A DNA stretch of 64,000 nt from Chrysomallon squamiferum (Eukaryota; Mollusca; Gastropoda; Neomphalida; Peltospiridae). The notes under the pieces are model-generated. The model was not told the origin of the DNA and did no database searches. It was given only the letters and a program-made list of their open reading frames with translations. Shown here piece after piece: positions 51,737 to 62,929 of this stretch. Made by a program: the position numbers and the translations under genes. Numbering within the stretch: position 1 is the stretch's first letter; every line of letters begins with the position of its first letter. The DNA lies in the NCBI GenBank assembly GCA_012295275.1, contig CM022672.1, forward strand, positions 601,943 through 665,942, written 5' to 3'.

Positions 51737-51816
51737 TTAGCTGTCAGCCTTCACATAAAAAACACGCCCACACTGGGAACACTGTCTAATGTCAGGTGAC
51801 TTCTTTCTTCCATTCG
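51737..51816 (-). pseudogene. Decayed zinc-finger exon (single truncated finger)
   Basis: On the - strand, after an acceptor-like ATCTAGCAG, a frame reads NGRKKSPDIRQCSQCGRVF and then YVKADS before TAA TAG. CSQCGRVF is a typical start of a C2H2 finger, but the frame stops before the Leu and both His residues, and no second finger follows. Entry at the acceptor would need a different phase from the intact exons. It is best read as a dead member of the same exon family. Confidence 0.5.
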
Positions 51817-51929
51817 CTGCTAGATGTCAAGTCAGTCTAAACAAAAACAAATTTACAAACTGTAAATGAATAAGTTAAAAAGAATTAGATACTAAAAATA
51901 AAAATTCTGATGAAAAAATAATAATATAA

Positions 51930-51960
<31 letters not shown>

Positions 51961-52345
51961 TATACACATATTTACAGATGCACACACTTATTCATTTAAA
52001 GTTAAGACCTGACAAGAAAATAAGTGGTGGTAAATTCTGACAAAAAAAAATAAAATAAAATGAAATAAAAACAAATTAGAGATCTCTGTTTGAATAATAA
52101 ATATAACAAGATAACTTTCACATTCAGTAAAGAAATGGGAAAAATGGATTCTCACATTATGTTAAAAAAAACAAGTGGGGTATCCAGGGATCCACTGGTG
52201 GATTAGACACAAATCTTTGCAGTCAAAAAATGTAGCAATTTCTGATCTTGAATTCTAATCAGATGTTAGTTTTGTTTGTAAAAATATCTGCAGTAATTCA
52301 GTGTCACCTTTAATAACATATGATAGTATATCTATGTATGTATGT

Positions 52346-52634
52346 TTATATATGTAAATGTCTCTCTAAAGAACTTACTTGCTTGCTGTAGAGGAGACCA
52401 GACAGAGATCTGTAGTGTGTTTTGATGTGTTTGTTTAACACGTCTTTCCTACAGAACATCTTGGCACACACAGGACAGGAATGACACAACATCTTCTCGT
52501 GGACACTTCTCTCGTGTCGCACAAGATGATGTCGCGACGAGAACTGCTTCTTACACACACTGCACTCGTGATGATGATAATGATGATGACGACTTCGTAA
52601 ATGAGTGAGGTCATGTGACTTGATCACGAGCAAT
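52346..52634 (-). CDS. Paired C2H2 zinc-finger terminal exon (fourth intact)
   Basis: On the - strand the acceptor CTACTTCATTTCAG leads into one base plus 95 codons and a stop. A His-rich stretch (about residues 16-23) comes before finger 1, CSVCKKQFSSRHHLVRHERSVH. An EKMLCHS linker and finger 2, CPVCAKMFCRKDVLNKHIKTH, follow. The tail is about 27 residues. All zinc ligands are present (C-x2-C-x12-H-x4-H and C-x2-C-x12-H-x3-H). Expected to be an alternative DNA-binding end joined to a common 5' part outside the window. The start of the open stretch further upstream is intronic, because it precedes the acceptor. Confidence 0.87.
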
Positions 52635-53054
52635 CTGAAATGAAGTAGGCATGTCACTGCTGTGTACAGTTGATATGAGATCAAGTCAGAGATGAGTTTA
52701 AGATAAATGTCATTATTACGTATCTCTTTACAAACACAATATTTTTTATATTTGTATATAATTTTAATAATCATATATCATGTACATTGAATTAATATAA
52801 TTATATAATGTTTGAAAGTGAATGTATATGAGCACTGTAATACATAGCTAGGTCAGTTATTAAAAAAACAAAAGACAGCCTTTCTGTGATAATACATTAA
52901 TGAAGCCATGAAACAGATTGTAAATTCTTCCAACATCATCTCATAAAATATCAGTTACAGTCAAATCAGCTTGGAAACATTTATTTTAACTCACTTTCTT
53001 TGATTGATTGAGTTGAGCAAGAGCAAGAACAAGAGAGCAAGAGCAAGAACAAGG

Positions 53055-53234
<180 letters not shown>

Positions 53235-53604
53235 TTGTATCCAGTACTGACAGATAAAGGTGTTTGAAAAAAGAAGTAAAATACTGCTGTTGTTGACAAG
53301 ATACTTACACTCACAAACTTTTCTTCTCACTTCGTTTTCCATCAACAAGTTCATCATGGCTATTAGTTTGTTTTTTCACTTTTGTTTTCAAATAAAAATG
53401 TATTTGTATTATTGCTTTCTTTCTTTGTTGTAGCTGATTTTCTTTTTTATTGTTATTTTTTAAATTTTTTTTTTTTTTTTTATTTGTATGTGCCAACACA
53501 TTTAAATGTTAAACTGGAGATTAAAGAAAACAAATGTTAAAGAAATGCAAAAAAATTACATTTCCATGTTTATTAGTATGTTTTTATTTATGTTTTTGTT
53601 TCAA

Positions 53605-54215
53605 TTTTATTATTATTATTATTATTATTAGTAATAGTAATAGTAGTAGTAGTAGTAGTGGTGGTAGCTGTAGTAAAAGTACTACTAGTAGAGTTATGTA
53701 GCAGAAATGGTAATAACAACAGTAGTGGTAATTAGTAGAAGCAATAATCGAAGTAACAGGAATATTAGTAGCAGTAGCAGCATTAGTATTTGTAACAGTA
53801 GTAGTAATAATAATAACAATAGCAATACTATTAGTATTTGTATTAGTAGTAGTAGTAACAATAACAATAGCAGTACCATTAGTATTTGTATTAGTAGTAG
53901 TAATAACAATAGTAGTATCATTAGTATTTGTAATAGAAGTAGTAATAATAACAATAGTAGTATCATTAGTATTTGTAATAGTAGTAGTAATAATAACAAT
54001 AGTAGTATCATTAGTATTTGTAATAGTAGTAGTAATAATAACAATAATAGTATCATTAGTATTTGTAATAGAAGTGTTTGTAACAGTAGTAGTAGTAATA
54101 ATAACAACCGTTAGTGTTTGTAACAGTAGTACTATTAGTATTTGTAATAATAGTAGTAGTAATACTAACAATATCAGTAGTATTAGTATTAGTAGTAGCA
54201 GCAAAAGTATTATTA
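53605..54215. repeat. Trinucleotide-based minisatellite with a 45-bp higher-order unit
   Basis: The stretch is built from AGT, AAT and ACA triplets. From about 53820 to 54080 it has a regular unit of about 45 bp containing ATCATTAGTATTTGTAATAG. Since both the triplets and the unit keep frame, long poly-Ser/Asn, poly-Leu and poly-Thr frames exist on both strands. They are not genes. Confidence 0.93.
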
Positions 54216-54239
54216 TTAATTTTGTTAAAGTTCTTTTTT

Positions 54240-54610
54240 CAGATTTTTACAGTCTAAAAAAGACAAACACTGAACTGTCATCTGTTTCAGTTTACAAAGT
54301 TAACTAATTGCCACTGTAACAAACAAAACAAAAATAATAAAAAAATAAAAACAACGACAAACAAAATATAGATTTTTTGTTTGAAAGAGGCTGATGGAAA
54401 GTGTGTTTATTAAGCTGTGTTAGTCATCGTGGCATTTGCCTGTGGGCAAGGCAAACTGTGAAAATCAGAGTAACTCAGTACAAAAATCTCAAAAGCATTT
54501 CTTTAAATCTCACCAGGAAACTTCAACACAGAATAAAAAAATAAGTTGCAAGAACAATTAAAAAAAATTATTAAAAAAACCAAGAAAAAAACACAAAGAT
54601 AATATATTTA

Positions 54611-54672
<62 letters not shown>

Positions 54673-56560
54673 ACACATAATATATATATACATACATATA
54701 TATATATATAAAACATTAATTATTAATTACATATTTGGAAAAATTAATTGTTTTTATTGATTATTATTTTGATAATTTAGTTGATAACCTCAACAAGTAT
54801 ACAATAACAACTGTTACAGAAAGTTACAGAATGTTTGTATTTGTGTTTATGTTATGGTTAGATAAACAACACATCAGTATTTGTAAAATAATATAACTAA
54901 ACAACATTTACTGATTTCAGTATGTGTTTGATTTGTAAGCATGTGAGCCTTTGTGTTAATATGACTGTCTTTTTGTGTTTGTTAATATGTTTGTCTGTTA
55001 ATATGTATGTCTGTCTGCGTGTGTATATTAATGTATGTGTTTGTACAAATTAACGAGTTTTTAGTGTATTAATATGTGATGAAGTTCTCCATGTTCCAGA
55101 TTACAGAAGACAAACACTGACTGAAAACTGTATTAGTACTAAGTAATGGGGTTAAAAGATTTGACTGACGTGTTTACTTGGTGATGTATTACATACACAT
55201 TGTACTGATGTGTTTACTTGGTGACATTCAGGAATTAATCCTGTCCACTATATAGGTAAATGATATACTGGCTACTTTGTGTTTGTTCTTTATTCAGATA
55301 TGAGAGAGATAGGCAGATAGATAGGTAGCTAAACAGACAGAGAGAGAAAGAAAGAAAAAGACACAGAGAGGGAATAAAAATGGAAAAACACATTATGTAA
55401 ATGGTGACAGTAAAAAAAATGAGAAGGGGAAAGCAAAGTGACAGAAAGAATCAATATTAGTAACAAGTTTATAAGTAAAAAACTGACACTGGTGGTGAAA
55501 GTGAGTTAAACTAAGCTGCTTTCACTAAAATGTTTATCTACTGACGTCACAAGTCTGATTTCACTACTAGTCAACTAAATAAAGCAGTAAAACATTCCAA
55601 ATTCTCTGTTTAGAAAGAAATGTTAAACTGTAAACAATTTTTTTTTTCTGACTGTATCTTTGTAAAAATATAAAACACAAAGCATATCTTTAGTTTTGAC
55701 TATTTCATTTTTTTTATAAAAAAAAGCCCCCAAAACCCCTCAATAAAACAAACAGATAATGACATTTGTCTAACAAACAAAAACCAACCAACCAACCAAA
55801 TAAATAAACAAAACAAAGAGATAAGGAAAGAACCTCATTAAACAAAAACTTTATTTACCACAAATATGATAATTCCGAGTTAAATTTCTTCCAGGAATTC
55901 CACAACAGAACTCCAATAAACTCATCACAAATGAATCCATCAGAACAAAAAACTGAGTAAAACTGTTCAGTATGTGTACAATGATTTTACAATCCACAGA
56001 AATTAGTAAACAAAAACAAAAACTCTTCATCCTCCAGTCTCTTTATCTACACTGACAGCTTTAACAGTGACAATATATTTCAGAATCTCTGGTGTGTTGT
56101 ATCAATACATCAGAAAACCAGTAAGAGGTCAGGTACTGTAGTTTCCTTAGTACATAACAGTTAACATGGCAAACTATTCTTTTTGAAGTATTTTTTATCA
56201 AGTTTTTCTTGAATTAATTGATTAATTAATGTATGTCATTCGTTTAAAATCTCCAGTCTACAAAGACATTTTTTTAAATTACTACTATGTATAGTTTAGT
56301 GCTTGTTTATTCATTATCTTTTATTTTTTTACCAACTCTGTATTCTGCAAGTAGATTCATCATGTTTTAAGAGATTCAGTTTTTCTACAAGTGGATACAT
56401 CATTTTTTTCTACAAGAGATTCATTATTTTTCTTCATGTTATCCTACTAGCATGCTCATATTTTCGTACTAATATATTCATTGTTTTCCTTCTAGTAGAT
56501 TCATTGTTTTCCTTTTAGTAGATTTGTTCTTCCAGTAAATTCATGTTTTTCTTTTAGTAA
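54240..56560. other. Non-coding stretch between finger exons
   Basis: AT-rich. It holds (TG)n/(TA)n/(CA)n at 54613-54712, a GAGA/GATA-rich patch near 55300-55370, and AAAC/AAAT repeats at 55740-55830. No exon is recognised. Confidence 0.65.
54613..54712. repeat. (TG)n(TA)n(CA)n compound microsatellite
   Basis: A TG run, TA run, CA run and TA run follow each other. The TG and CA halves are mutually complementary and could fold back. Confidence 0.95.
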
Positions 56561-56735
56561 ATTCATTGTTTTTCTTTTAGTAGATTCATTGTTTTTCTTT
56601 TAATAGATTCATCGTGTTTTTCTTTTAATAGATTCATCATGTTTTTCTTTTAATAGATTCATGTTTTTCTTTTAGTAGATTCATCATATTTTTCTTTAAT
56701 AGATTCATCATGTTTTTCATTTAGTAGATTCAGCA
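56340..56735. repeat. Short tandem repeat of about 25 bp
   Basis: Degenerate copies of AGTAGATTCATTGTTTTTCT and AATAGATTCATCATGTTTTT recur roughly every 24-27 bases, denser toward 56700. The array abuts the decayed finger exon at 56750. Confidence 0.85.
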
Positions 56736-56749
56736 TGTTTTTCCACAGC

Positions 56750-56914
56750 TCATTTCCTGTTGTTATCTTTTCCAGTGTATGTGTGGCCACAGTGACAACA
56801 TAAGAATCGTGTTTCTTGCTGGTGGATGGTGCTGTAATGTCGCTGTCCTCGGTGTGTGAATGTCTTACCACACACAGGACTACTGTCATCACTGTCAACT
56901 GTGTAATGCTGGCC
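56750..56914 (-). pseudogene. Decayed paired zinc-finger exon
   Basis: On the - strand a good acceptor (TTGTTTTTCAG) precedes the segment. A finger-like frame reads SPVCGKTFTHRGQRHYSTIH, a linker QQETRFL, and CCHCGHTYTGKDNNRK before TGA. Finger 1 has lost its first cysteine (Ser instead) and about two residues of the helix. Finger 2 stops before both histidines. The frame set by the acceptor phase is not the finger frame, so a frameshift separates them. It is a dead member of the alternative exon family. Confidence 0.7.
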
Positions 56915-56978
56915 CTGAAAAACAATTATCTACACTGTAATGTGTGTGAGGTCTTATCACATGTAATGTTTGTGTGTG

Positions 56979-57147
<169 letters not shown>

Positions 57148-57465
57148 ATTTGTATAACTTTGGAGACAAGACGTTACTTTCTAGTTAATTTTCTAGAGAG
57201 AGAGAGAGAAAGAGTAACTATTTTAAAATCCAAACCTAACATACATCAAAACCTCAGAGACCAAGGTTTTTTCTTATTTGCTTAATAACTGTAGTTAATT
57301 CGATTATCAAGAATGTTAACAGCCACATTAAATCTAAGCTGTGAAAAGTTCAGAACAGTAACAATGTGGCTGTATGTTGCTGGCTTTCAAACTGCTTAGA
57401 ATCACAACATAAATGAGAAGTAGACTGATGAGAAATAGAAAGAGAATAGCTCTCAAACAGTATAT

Positions 57466-57468
<3 letters not shown>

Positions 57469-57551
<83 letters not shown>
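57469..57551. repeat. (GA)n microsatellite, about 80 bp
   Basis: A perfect GA run between finger exons. Confidence 0.98.
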
Positions 57552-57555
<4 letters not shown>

Positions 57556-57769
57556 GTTAAAATGATGATGATACATGAAGATACAACAGATATAAGTACT
57601 TGAATACTTCATGAAACTTATTATGTAAACTAATTTTAACAGTGTATTACTGTATAACATATTTTCAAGAAAATGAATGAAATGATGAATTTCTCAAGTT
57701 GTATTAAAGAAATATTGTCAATGAAATTTACCCCCTAAATACCCACCCAGCTGCCCTAGTAACCCTGCC

Positions 57770-58007
57770 TCACAGAGTGGACAGGGCAGACTCGTGTAAG
57801 CGTGAATTCAGGTGGGCTATCAGGTGGCCTTTCTGCAGGAAACGCTGACCACACAGAGTGCAGCTGTACTTGCGCCGCTGCTCGTGTACAAAGCGGCAGT
57901 GTCTGCTGAGGTTGGCGCGGTCGTTGTATTGTTTATTACACAAGTTACACACAAACATTTGACCTTGGCTCCTACCTGCACACTTTGAAAGCGAGTAGAC
58001 AGTTCGC
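57770..58007 (-). CDS. Paired C2H2 zinc-finger terminal exon (third intact)
   Basis: On the - strand the acceptor TTTCTGTTTCAG leads into one base plus 78 codons and a stop. A basic, non-finger lead (RTVYSLSKCAGRSQGQ) is followed by finger 1, CNLCNKQYNDRANLSRHCRFVH, an EQRRKYS linker, and finger 2, CTLCGQRFLQKGHLIAHLNSRLH, with the longer H-x5-H end. The tail is only a few residues. The Met at 57958 is internal and not a translation start. The second finger and its HLNSRLH ending resemble the exon at 59760-59988, so these two are probably the closest pair in the array. Role as for the other finger exons: a selectable DNA-binding end. Confidence 0.88.
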
Positions 58008-58099
58008 CTGAAACAGAAATTAATCAGAGAGTTACATCAACATCTACCTGCCACTCTTCTACTTTATAGTGATGTCCAGTTTCTTATTACACTTAAAGT

Positions 58100-58311
58100 C
58101 CTGTACACAACTGTCATCACCAGTTTCTCATTATAGTTTGTAACATGAACATCCTGTACACATCTGTCATCACCAGTTTCTCATTATAGTTTGTAACACG
58201 AAAGTCCTGTACACAACTGTCATCACCAGTTTCTCATTATAGTTTGTAACACAAACGTCCTGTACACATCTGTCATCACCAGTTTCTCATTATAGTTTGT
58301 AATAAAAAAGT
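58100..58311. repeat. 53-bp tandem repeat, four units
   Basis: CCTGTACACA starts at 58100, 58153, 58206 and 58259, each followed by near-identical sequence with GTTTCTCATTATAGTTTGTA. It is unrelated in sequence to the 53-bp finger-derived repeat. Confidence 0.95.
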
Positions 58312-58319
58312 TAAGAAAA

Positions 58320-59005
58320 CCTTAGTATGAAAGACACTGCTAGATATACAGTGTAAGATATATGAATATATTATTAACAAACTTAGTAATTAGTATGACA
58401 GAACTGCAGCTAGAGAGATGTTTCTTACACAAACCAGACATACTGAACTCTGTAATTCTGAGCAACTACTTAGTAAAACATGTCACTAAGTTGTTTAGTT
58501 TACACCAGAGATAATCACACATAATGATACACTAGTCTGAATTTACAGGTCACTTTCTGACAAGGTTTGAGGTGCACTTGGAAAAATGAACATTGTTTAT
58601 TAATGATAAACCTCAAGTACCTTTAATGACACCTGTGTAATTGACAATATTCACTTTCTCTGTCTTCAGTTATCACATAACAGTCACAAAATACTTGCAG
58701 CAGACTCCTGGATATATCATAGCTTACTTTCATCAACTGTACCCAAAATGACTAGGTATCAGTTAACTGTACATAAAATTTGCTGTCAGATGATGGTACT
58801 GATTCTTTGAATGTCAAATATAAGCTATTTAACAGATTCCATTATGTTATTCAAAGGAAATGCATAATTGAGTACAGATAAGTCCATGATGATGATGATA
58901 ATAGTAAAGAAAATAAATAAATTAAAAACGTGCAATTTACCTAGTTAATGTCATCATTTTCAATATTATATCTTTGTAAGAAAAGAAATCACAACTAAAC
59001 CATCT
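58320..59005. other. Intronic sequence, no feature recognised
   Basis: Unique AT-rich DNA between a finger exon and the transposon fragment. I see no exon or RNA gene. Confidence 0.5.
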
Positions 59006-59009
59006 AGTC

Positions 59010-59451
59010 ACTAAATAGCAGAAAGGAGTTTTTTTTTCTTTCTTAACCTCTACTGTTCTAAGTTTATATTTTCCACCAACATTATTGCTGACACTTTTTG
59101 TTTTCTTGGGCACCATATTGGATAGGGTATAATAAAAAAAATATTCACGTAAAAGCAGCAAAACTTTAAAAGAAGCAAGAGCACAATATCAATGCAAAAC
59201 CTATCGAAGACTAAAGGCCCTAATTCATGATATATATTTGCTATAGGGCATGCCTATAATAATTACTTTGACCTTGGTAAGCATCTGTTCTTATCTTTAC
59301 TATATGTTGACATGAAAACCTATGTCAAAAGAAAGCTCACCTTGGAGCATCACTGTAGTTTGTAACTCGGGACATTATTCATAAACCAAGACAAAAATTG
59401 CCCATGATCACAGTTTGTAATCCGAGGCATTCATAACCCGAGGTACCACTG
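59010..59451 (-). mobile_element. 5' part of a pogo/Tigger-like DNA transposon
   Basis: Read on the - strand from 59451 it starts CAGTGGTACCTCGGGTTATG, a pogo/Tigger-type terminus next to a TA target dinucleotide. Further TCGGATTACAAACTG and CCGAGTTACAAACTA words follow, as subterminal repeats. About 335 bases in, at 59116, an ATG opens a peptide MVPKK, then SVSNNVGG, then KYKLRTVEVKKE, resembling the N-terminus of Tigger/jerky transposases just before their helix-turn-helix. The resemblance ends near 59036 and no right-hand terminus is found. It is a 5' fragment, dead for transposition. Confidence 0.65.
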
Positions 59452-59759
59452 TAACAGAAACATTCAGATTTATTAGACACTGTAACTGTTCATTATCATC
59501 ATGTGTTTATTTCATAAGAACAGAATCATCAAACATGATATAAGACACTCCAATCATCACCTGTTTAACAAAAGATCTCTTTTCCTTTGACAAGTATTTG
59601 CAAATCACTGTATAACACTGTATAACACACAGGTTTCTGAAAACATGAAATGTCAGAACAGATTAAAAACGTATGTTTGTTAAACAGAAACACAAGCTGT
59701 ATTAGTGTAAAGTGAAAACAGACATCACACACTGTAGATACAAGAAGAATTGAGATATT

Positions 59760-59988
59760 TCATCTGGTTTGTTTTTTCAGAGTAGTGGGAGACTGGTGCA
59801 GTTTGGAGTTGACATGTTGTATTAAACCGTCTTTGCGATTAAACTGTCGACCACACAGGGGACATGGAAATTTCTCTCTCTGTTCGTGGATACTTCTCAG
59901 ATGTCTTCTGAAGTTACTTCTGTCACTAAAACTCTTGTCACACAACTCACACACAAAGTAGGAACGTGCTGCCTTGTCCAGAGTCTTC
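59760..59988 (-). CDS. Paired C2H2 zinc-finger terminal exon (second intact)
   Basis: On the - strand the acceptor TTGTTCTGCTTTGCAG leads into one base plus 75 codons and a stop. KTLDKAARSYFV precedes finger 1, CELCDKSFSDRSNFRRHLRSIH; then EQREKFP and finger 2, CPLCGRQFNRKDGLIQHVNSKLH (H-x5-H). The tail (about 13 residues) is basic. The HxxxxHEQRxKxxC linker and an RKD-type helix in finger 2 recur across the array, showing common descent by exon duplication. All eight zinc ligands are present. Sequence upstream of 59988 is intron, so the open frame there is not part of the product. Confidence 0.9.
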
Positions 59989-60202
59989 CTGCAAAGCAGA
60001 ACAAAGCAGTTATGGAGATGTCGCAGTCTGCAGTTTAAACAATAAAAACAAAGACAGGTTCTCACTGCTGTACTGTGACTTAACTAATGTTTAAATTTGT
60101 GTTTCTAAATAACTGTCCAGAGTTTTTGGTAGTTTTCTATTTCATATGATAACCTGGAGATAGGCTAAAAGTAACTTGTTTTGATTAGTAGCAAAGTATT
60201 AG

Positions 60203-60560
60203 ATATAAAACTGTTATAACAAATAATCAGTAGTTTGTTTTAACATGAAATAACTGCGGTTTGGTATAAAATTGTAATAGATTTAATAGTTTGTTTTAAC
60301 ATTATGTAACTGCAGTTTGGTATAAAATTGTAATAGATTTAATAGTTTGTTTTAACATTATGTAACTGCAGTTTGGTATAAAATTGTAATAGATTTAATA
60401 GTTTGTTTTAACATTATGTAACTGCAGTTTGGTATAAAATTTTAATAGATTTAACAGTTTGTTTTAACATTATGTAACTGCAGTTTGGTATAAAATTGTA
60501 ATAGATTTAATAGTTTGTTTTAACATTATGTAACTGCAGTCTGGAATAAAATTGTAATAG
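60203..60560. repeat. 56-bp tandem repeat, about six units
   Basis: GTTTGGTATAAAATTGTAAT followed by AGATTTAATAGTTTGTTTTA recurs every 56 bases (60315, 60371, 60427 and so on) with few differences. Confidence 0.96.
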
Positions 60561-62069
60561 AGTTGTTGTGGTCAGGTAGAAAATGATCACAGTGCTAATC
60601 AGTAGTTGTTGTACCAGGTAACTGATGTGTTTATCTTCACTAACATGTTCCTATCATCTGTTACAAAACAACATGTTTTACTTGCTGGTGTCACATTTTT
60701 GACAGTGCAGGTCTACAGTACATTACTGAAGACAATAACAGCCTCAATAAAGTACAAAAATATTGTGTTGAACATGTTTCTTACAAGTAAATCAAGTAAA
60801 CTGTTCCCAGTGATGTGGATATAAAGTGGAGGATCTGTAAGTGTTGTAGAGCAGTTATCTGTTTTACGATTGACTCAAATTGGTGAAAGATTCCCACAGT
60901 GATCTTAAAATCCAATGTTACAATGTCCAAATAAATATTCAGTCATAGGAGACAAAGATGAATGAAAAAGAAGACAGAGAAAATTAGAAGAAAAAAAAAG
61001 AAGACGAAATGAAAGAGAAAAAAGACTAAATGAAAGTAGTCACATTACATCTAGTAAGATTACCATCATGTGAAATCAACGACATTTATTTATTTAGTTA
61101 AACAAATACAAAAATCTGTAACAAAAAAAAAAACATCCAGAAAATATTTATATTAAATATATAATTCTAATACACATAAAAATTGAATCTATATTTATTG
61201 TTGAACAACTTTTTGCCTTTATATCAAAGTCAAAATACTACAAATGACACTGAAATTAATTCCATTCCTTAAAATGATGTTTTTTTTTTTTTTTTTTTTA
61301 AAAAGGATTATTTATTAGTATCTATGTTTATTTTTAAATAAGTTAATGATACAGAAAATACAGAAATTCCACTCAGTGAAGATAATTTTTTATTTTATAA
61401 TTTTTGTTTTTGTCAAAGGATTATGACAGGCACATACTGGGGTTGTATCCTCTACTGCAGTCTTCAATTTGTGTTTTGACAAACTGTATGGACATTACTC
61501 AAGATTTCTTTTTCAATTATGAAATATTATTCAGCATTTTCTGTCAGACATCATAAACAGTAAGGAAATAAATCAGGATTGTATTCCTCTTTTATTTTTA
61601 TCTCATGTTTGTCCTAAGTATGGACAGAGATTTGTTGAAAATGGCACAAGCTGTACTGTATATAATATTACTGGAGGAGAAAAAATTCTTCATTTCTCCA
61701 GAGCATTTTTTAAATTTAATATTTTTATTTATTTATTTATTTATTTATTTTTTGTTACTCTAGAAATTATTCAGTGTGATTTTACACTACATCTTGTGTG
61801 TGAAGAAAAAAGTGGAAGCTGACTGAACAAAGCAGATAATTCACTTCTGTCAGGTTATGTGTGCTGACATGCAATGTGTAGTCAGAACTGTGACAGAAAA
61901 CAACAAAAAAACTATTTTATATTTACTTTGTTGTCACATTGTACTCTGGTTTGTGTATTAACAGAACCATTACACTTCAGACAACCAGTACAAAATAAAA
62001 ATGTAATTGTTTACTGACCTAGGTGTTTCACTTATAGACATTTATTATTATTCTTCTTTTTACACTTTC

Positions 62070-62360
62070 AACCACTGTAAGATTATACATTAAATCACTG
62101 TACAATTAAATATTCAATCAATGTAAAGTTACATATTCAACCACTGTAAGGATACACATTCAGTCACTGTACGTTTAGATATTCAATCACTGTAAAGTTA
62201 CATATTCATCCACTGCATGTTAACACATTCAACCAGTATAAGATTACACATTCAACCACTATAAGGTTATGCATTAAATATTCAACCACTGTGAAGTGAC
62301 ATATTCAACCATTTTAAAGTTAAATCTTCAACCACTGTAATGTTTCATATTCAAACAGTG
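62070..62360. repeat. Degenerate 23-26 bp tandem repeat
   Basis: Copies of ATTCAACCACTGTAAAGTTA with variants follow each other with slightly variable spacing, about ten units. Confidence 0.88.
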
Positions 62361-62722
62361 TAAACTGATATACTGTTCAATAAAGTCACATGAAATAATT
62401 CTAACATAAACTAACACTTAATGTAACTGTAGAAATGAAAAAATAAATAAAAATAAATAAAAATAAAAATAAAAATTACAGCAAAAAATAAACAGGAAAT
62501 TATTTTTGAACAGGTTTTGTGAAATGTTATATTGCTTACAACAAACTGTAAGTCTCTGCCTCCTTTTTCACTTTTGCTTTCCTTGTGAAACATTCAGCCG
62601 ATTTCTAATCATACTGCTTACTTCAAATCTTGTTCACTGCTTGACAGACTTCACATAACTTAATGATATTCATTTCACTGAACACTACATTTTTTTCTCT
62701 GTGAACAGTGAACCTGTTATGT

Positions 62723-62927
62723 TCATTTGATGTGTTTTTTCATGTGAACTCTAAGGTTGTCTTTCCTGTTGTAGCGTGCCCCACACACAGTACAGACAAA
62801 CGTGAATGCTTTCTGGTGAACTGTGAGCTTGTGTCTGACGAGCACGTAGATGTCAGAGAAGGTTTTCTTACAAATGTCACATGTGAGATTACGTTTGTAG
62901 TCTTTCTTACACGATCTCACCACAACC
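62723..62927 (-). CDS. Paired C2H2 zinc-finger terminal exon (first intact in the window)
   Basis: On the - strand the acceptor TTTGTTATTTTTCAG leads into one base plus 67 codons and a stop. A basic lead (VVVRSCKKDYKRNLT) is followed by finger 1, CDICKKTFSDIYVLVRHKLTVH, linker QKAFTFV, and finger 2, CTVCGARYNRKDNLRVHMKKH, then only IK before the stop. Zinc ligands are complete (C-x2-C-x12-H-x4-H and C-x2-C-x12-H-x3-H). Finger 2 shares the NRKDNL helix with the exon at 48888. It is the most 5' of the array seen here; further copies and the common 5' exons may lie beyond 64000. Confidence 0.9.
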
Positions 62928-62929
62928 CT

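Larger units (their letters stand above)
60000..62715. other. Intron between finger exons 1 and 2
   Basis: AT-rich. It holds a 56-bp tandem repeat at 60203-60560, poly-T/TTTA runs near 61280-61300 and 61715-61750, a degenerate 23-26 bp repeat at 62070-62360 and an AAAT-rich patch at 62437-62478. A 72-codon open frame on the + strand (60606-60824) has no recognisable feature. Confidence 0.65.

Noticed and set aside
53311-53357. Possible small coding exon before a GTAAGTATC donor
   Set aside because: No acceptor with a pyrimidine tract in front of it and no recognisable protein feature.
53584-54307. Long poly-Ser/Asn, poly-Leu and Thr/Ile-rich frames
   Set aside because: Triplet-based minisatellite, open in several frames on both strands.
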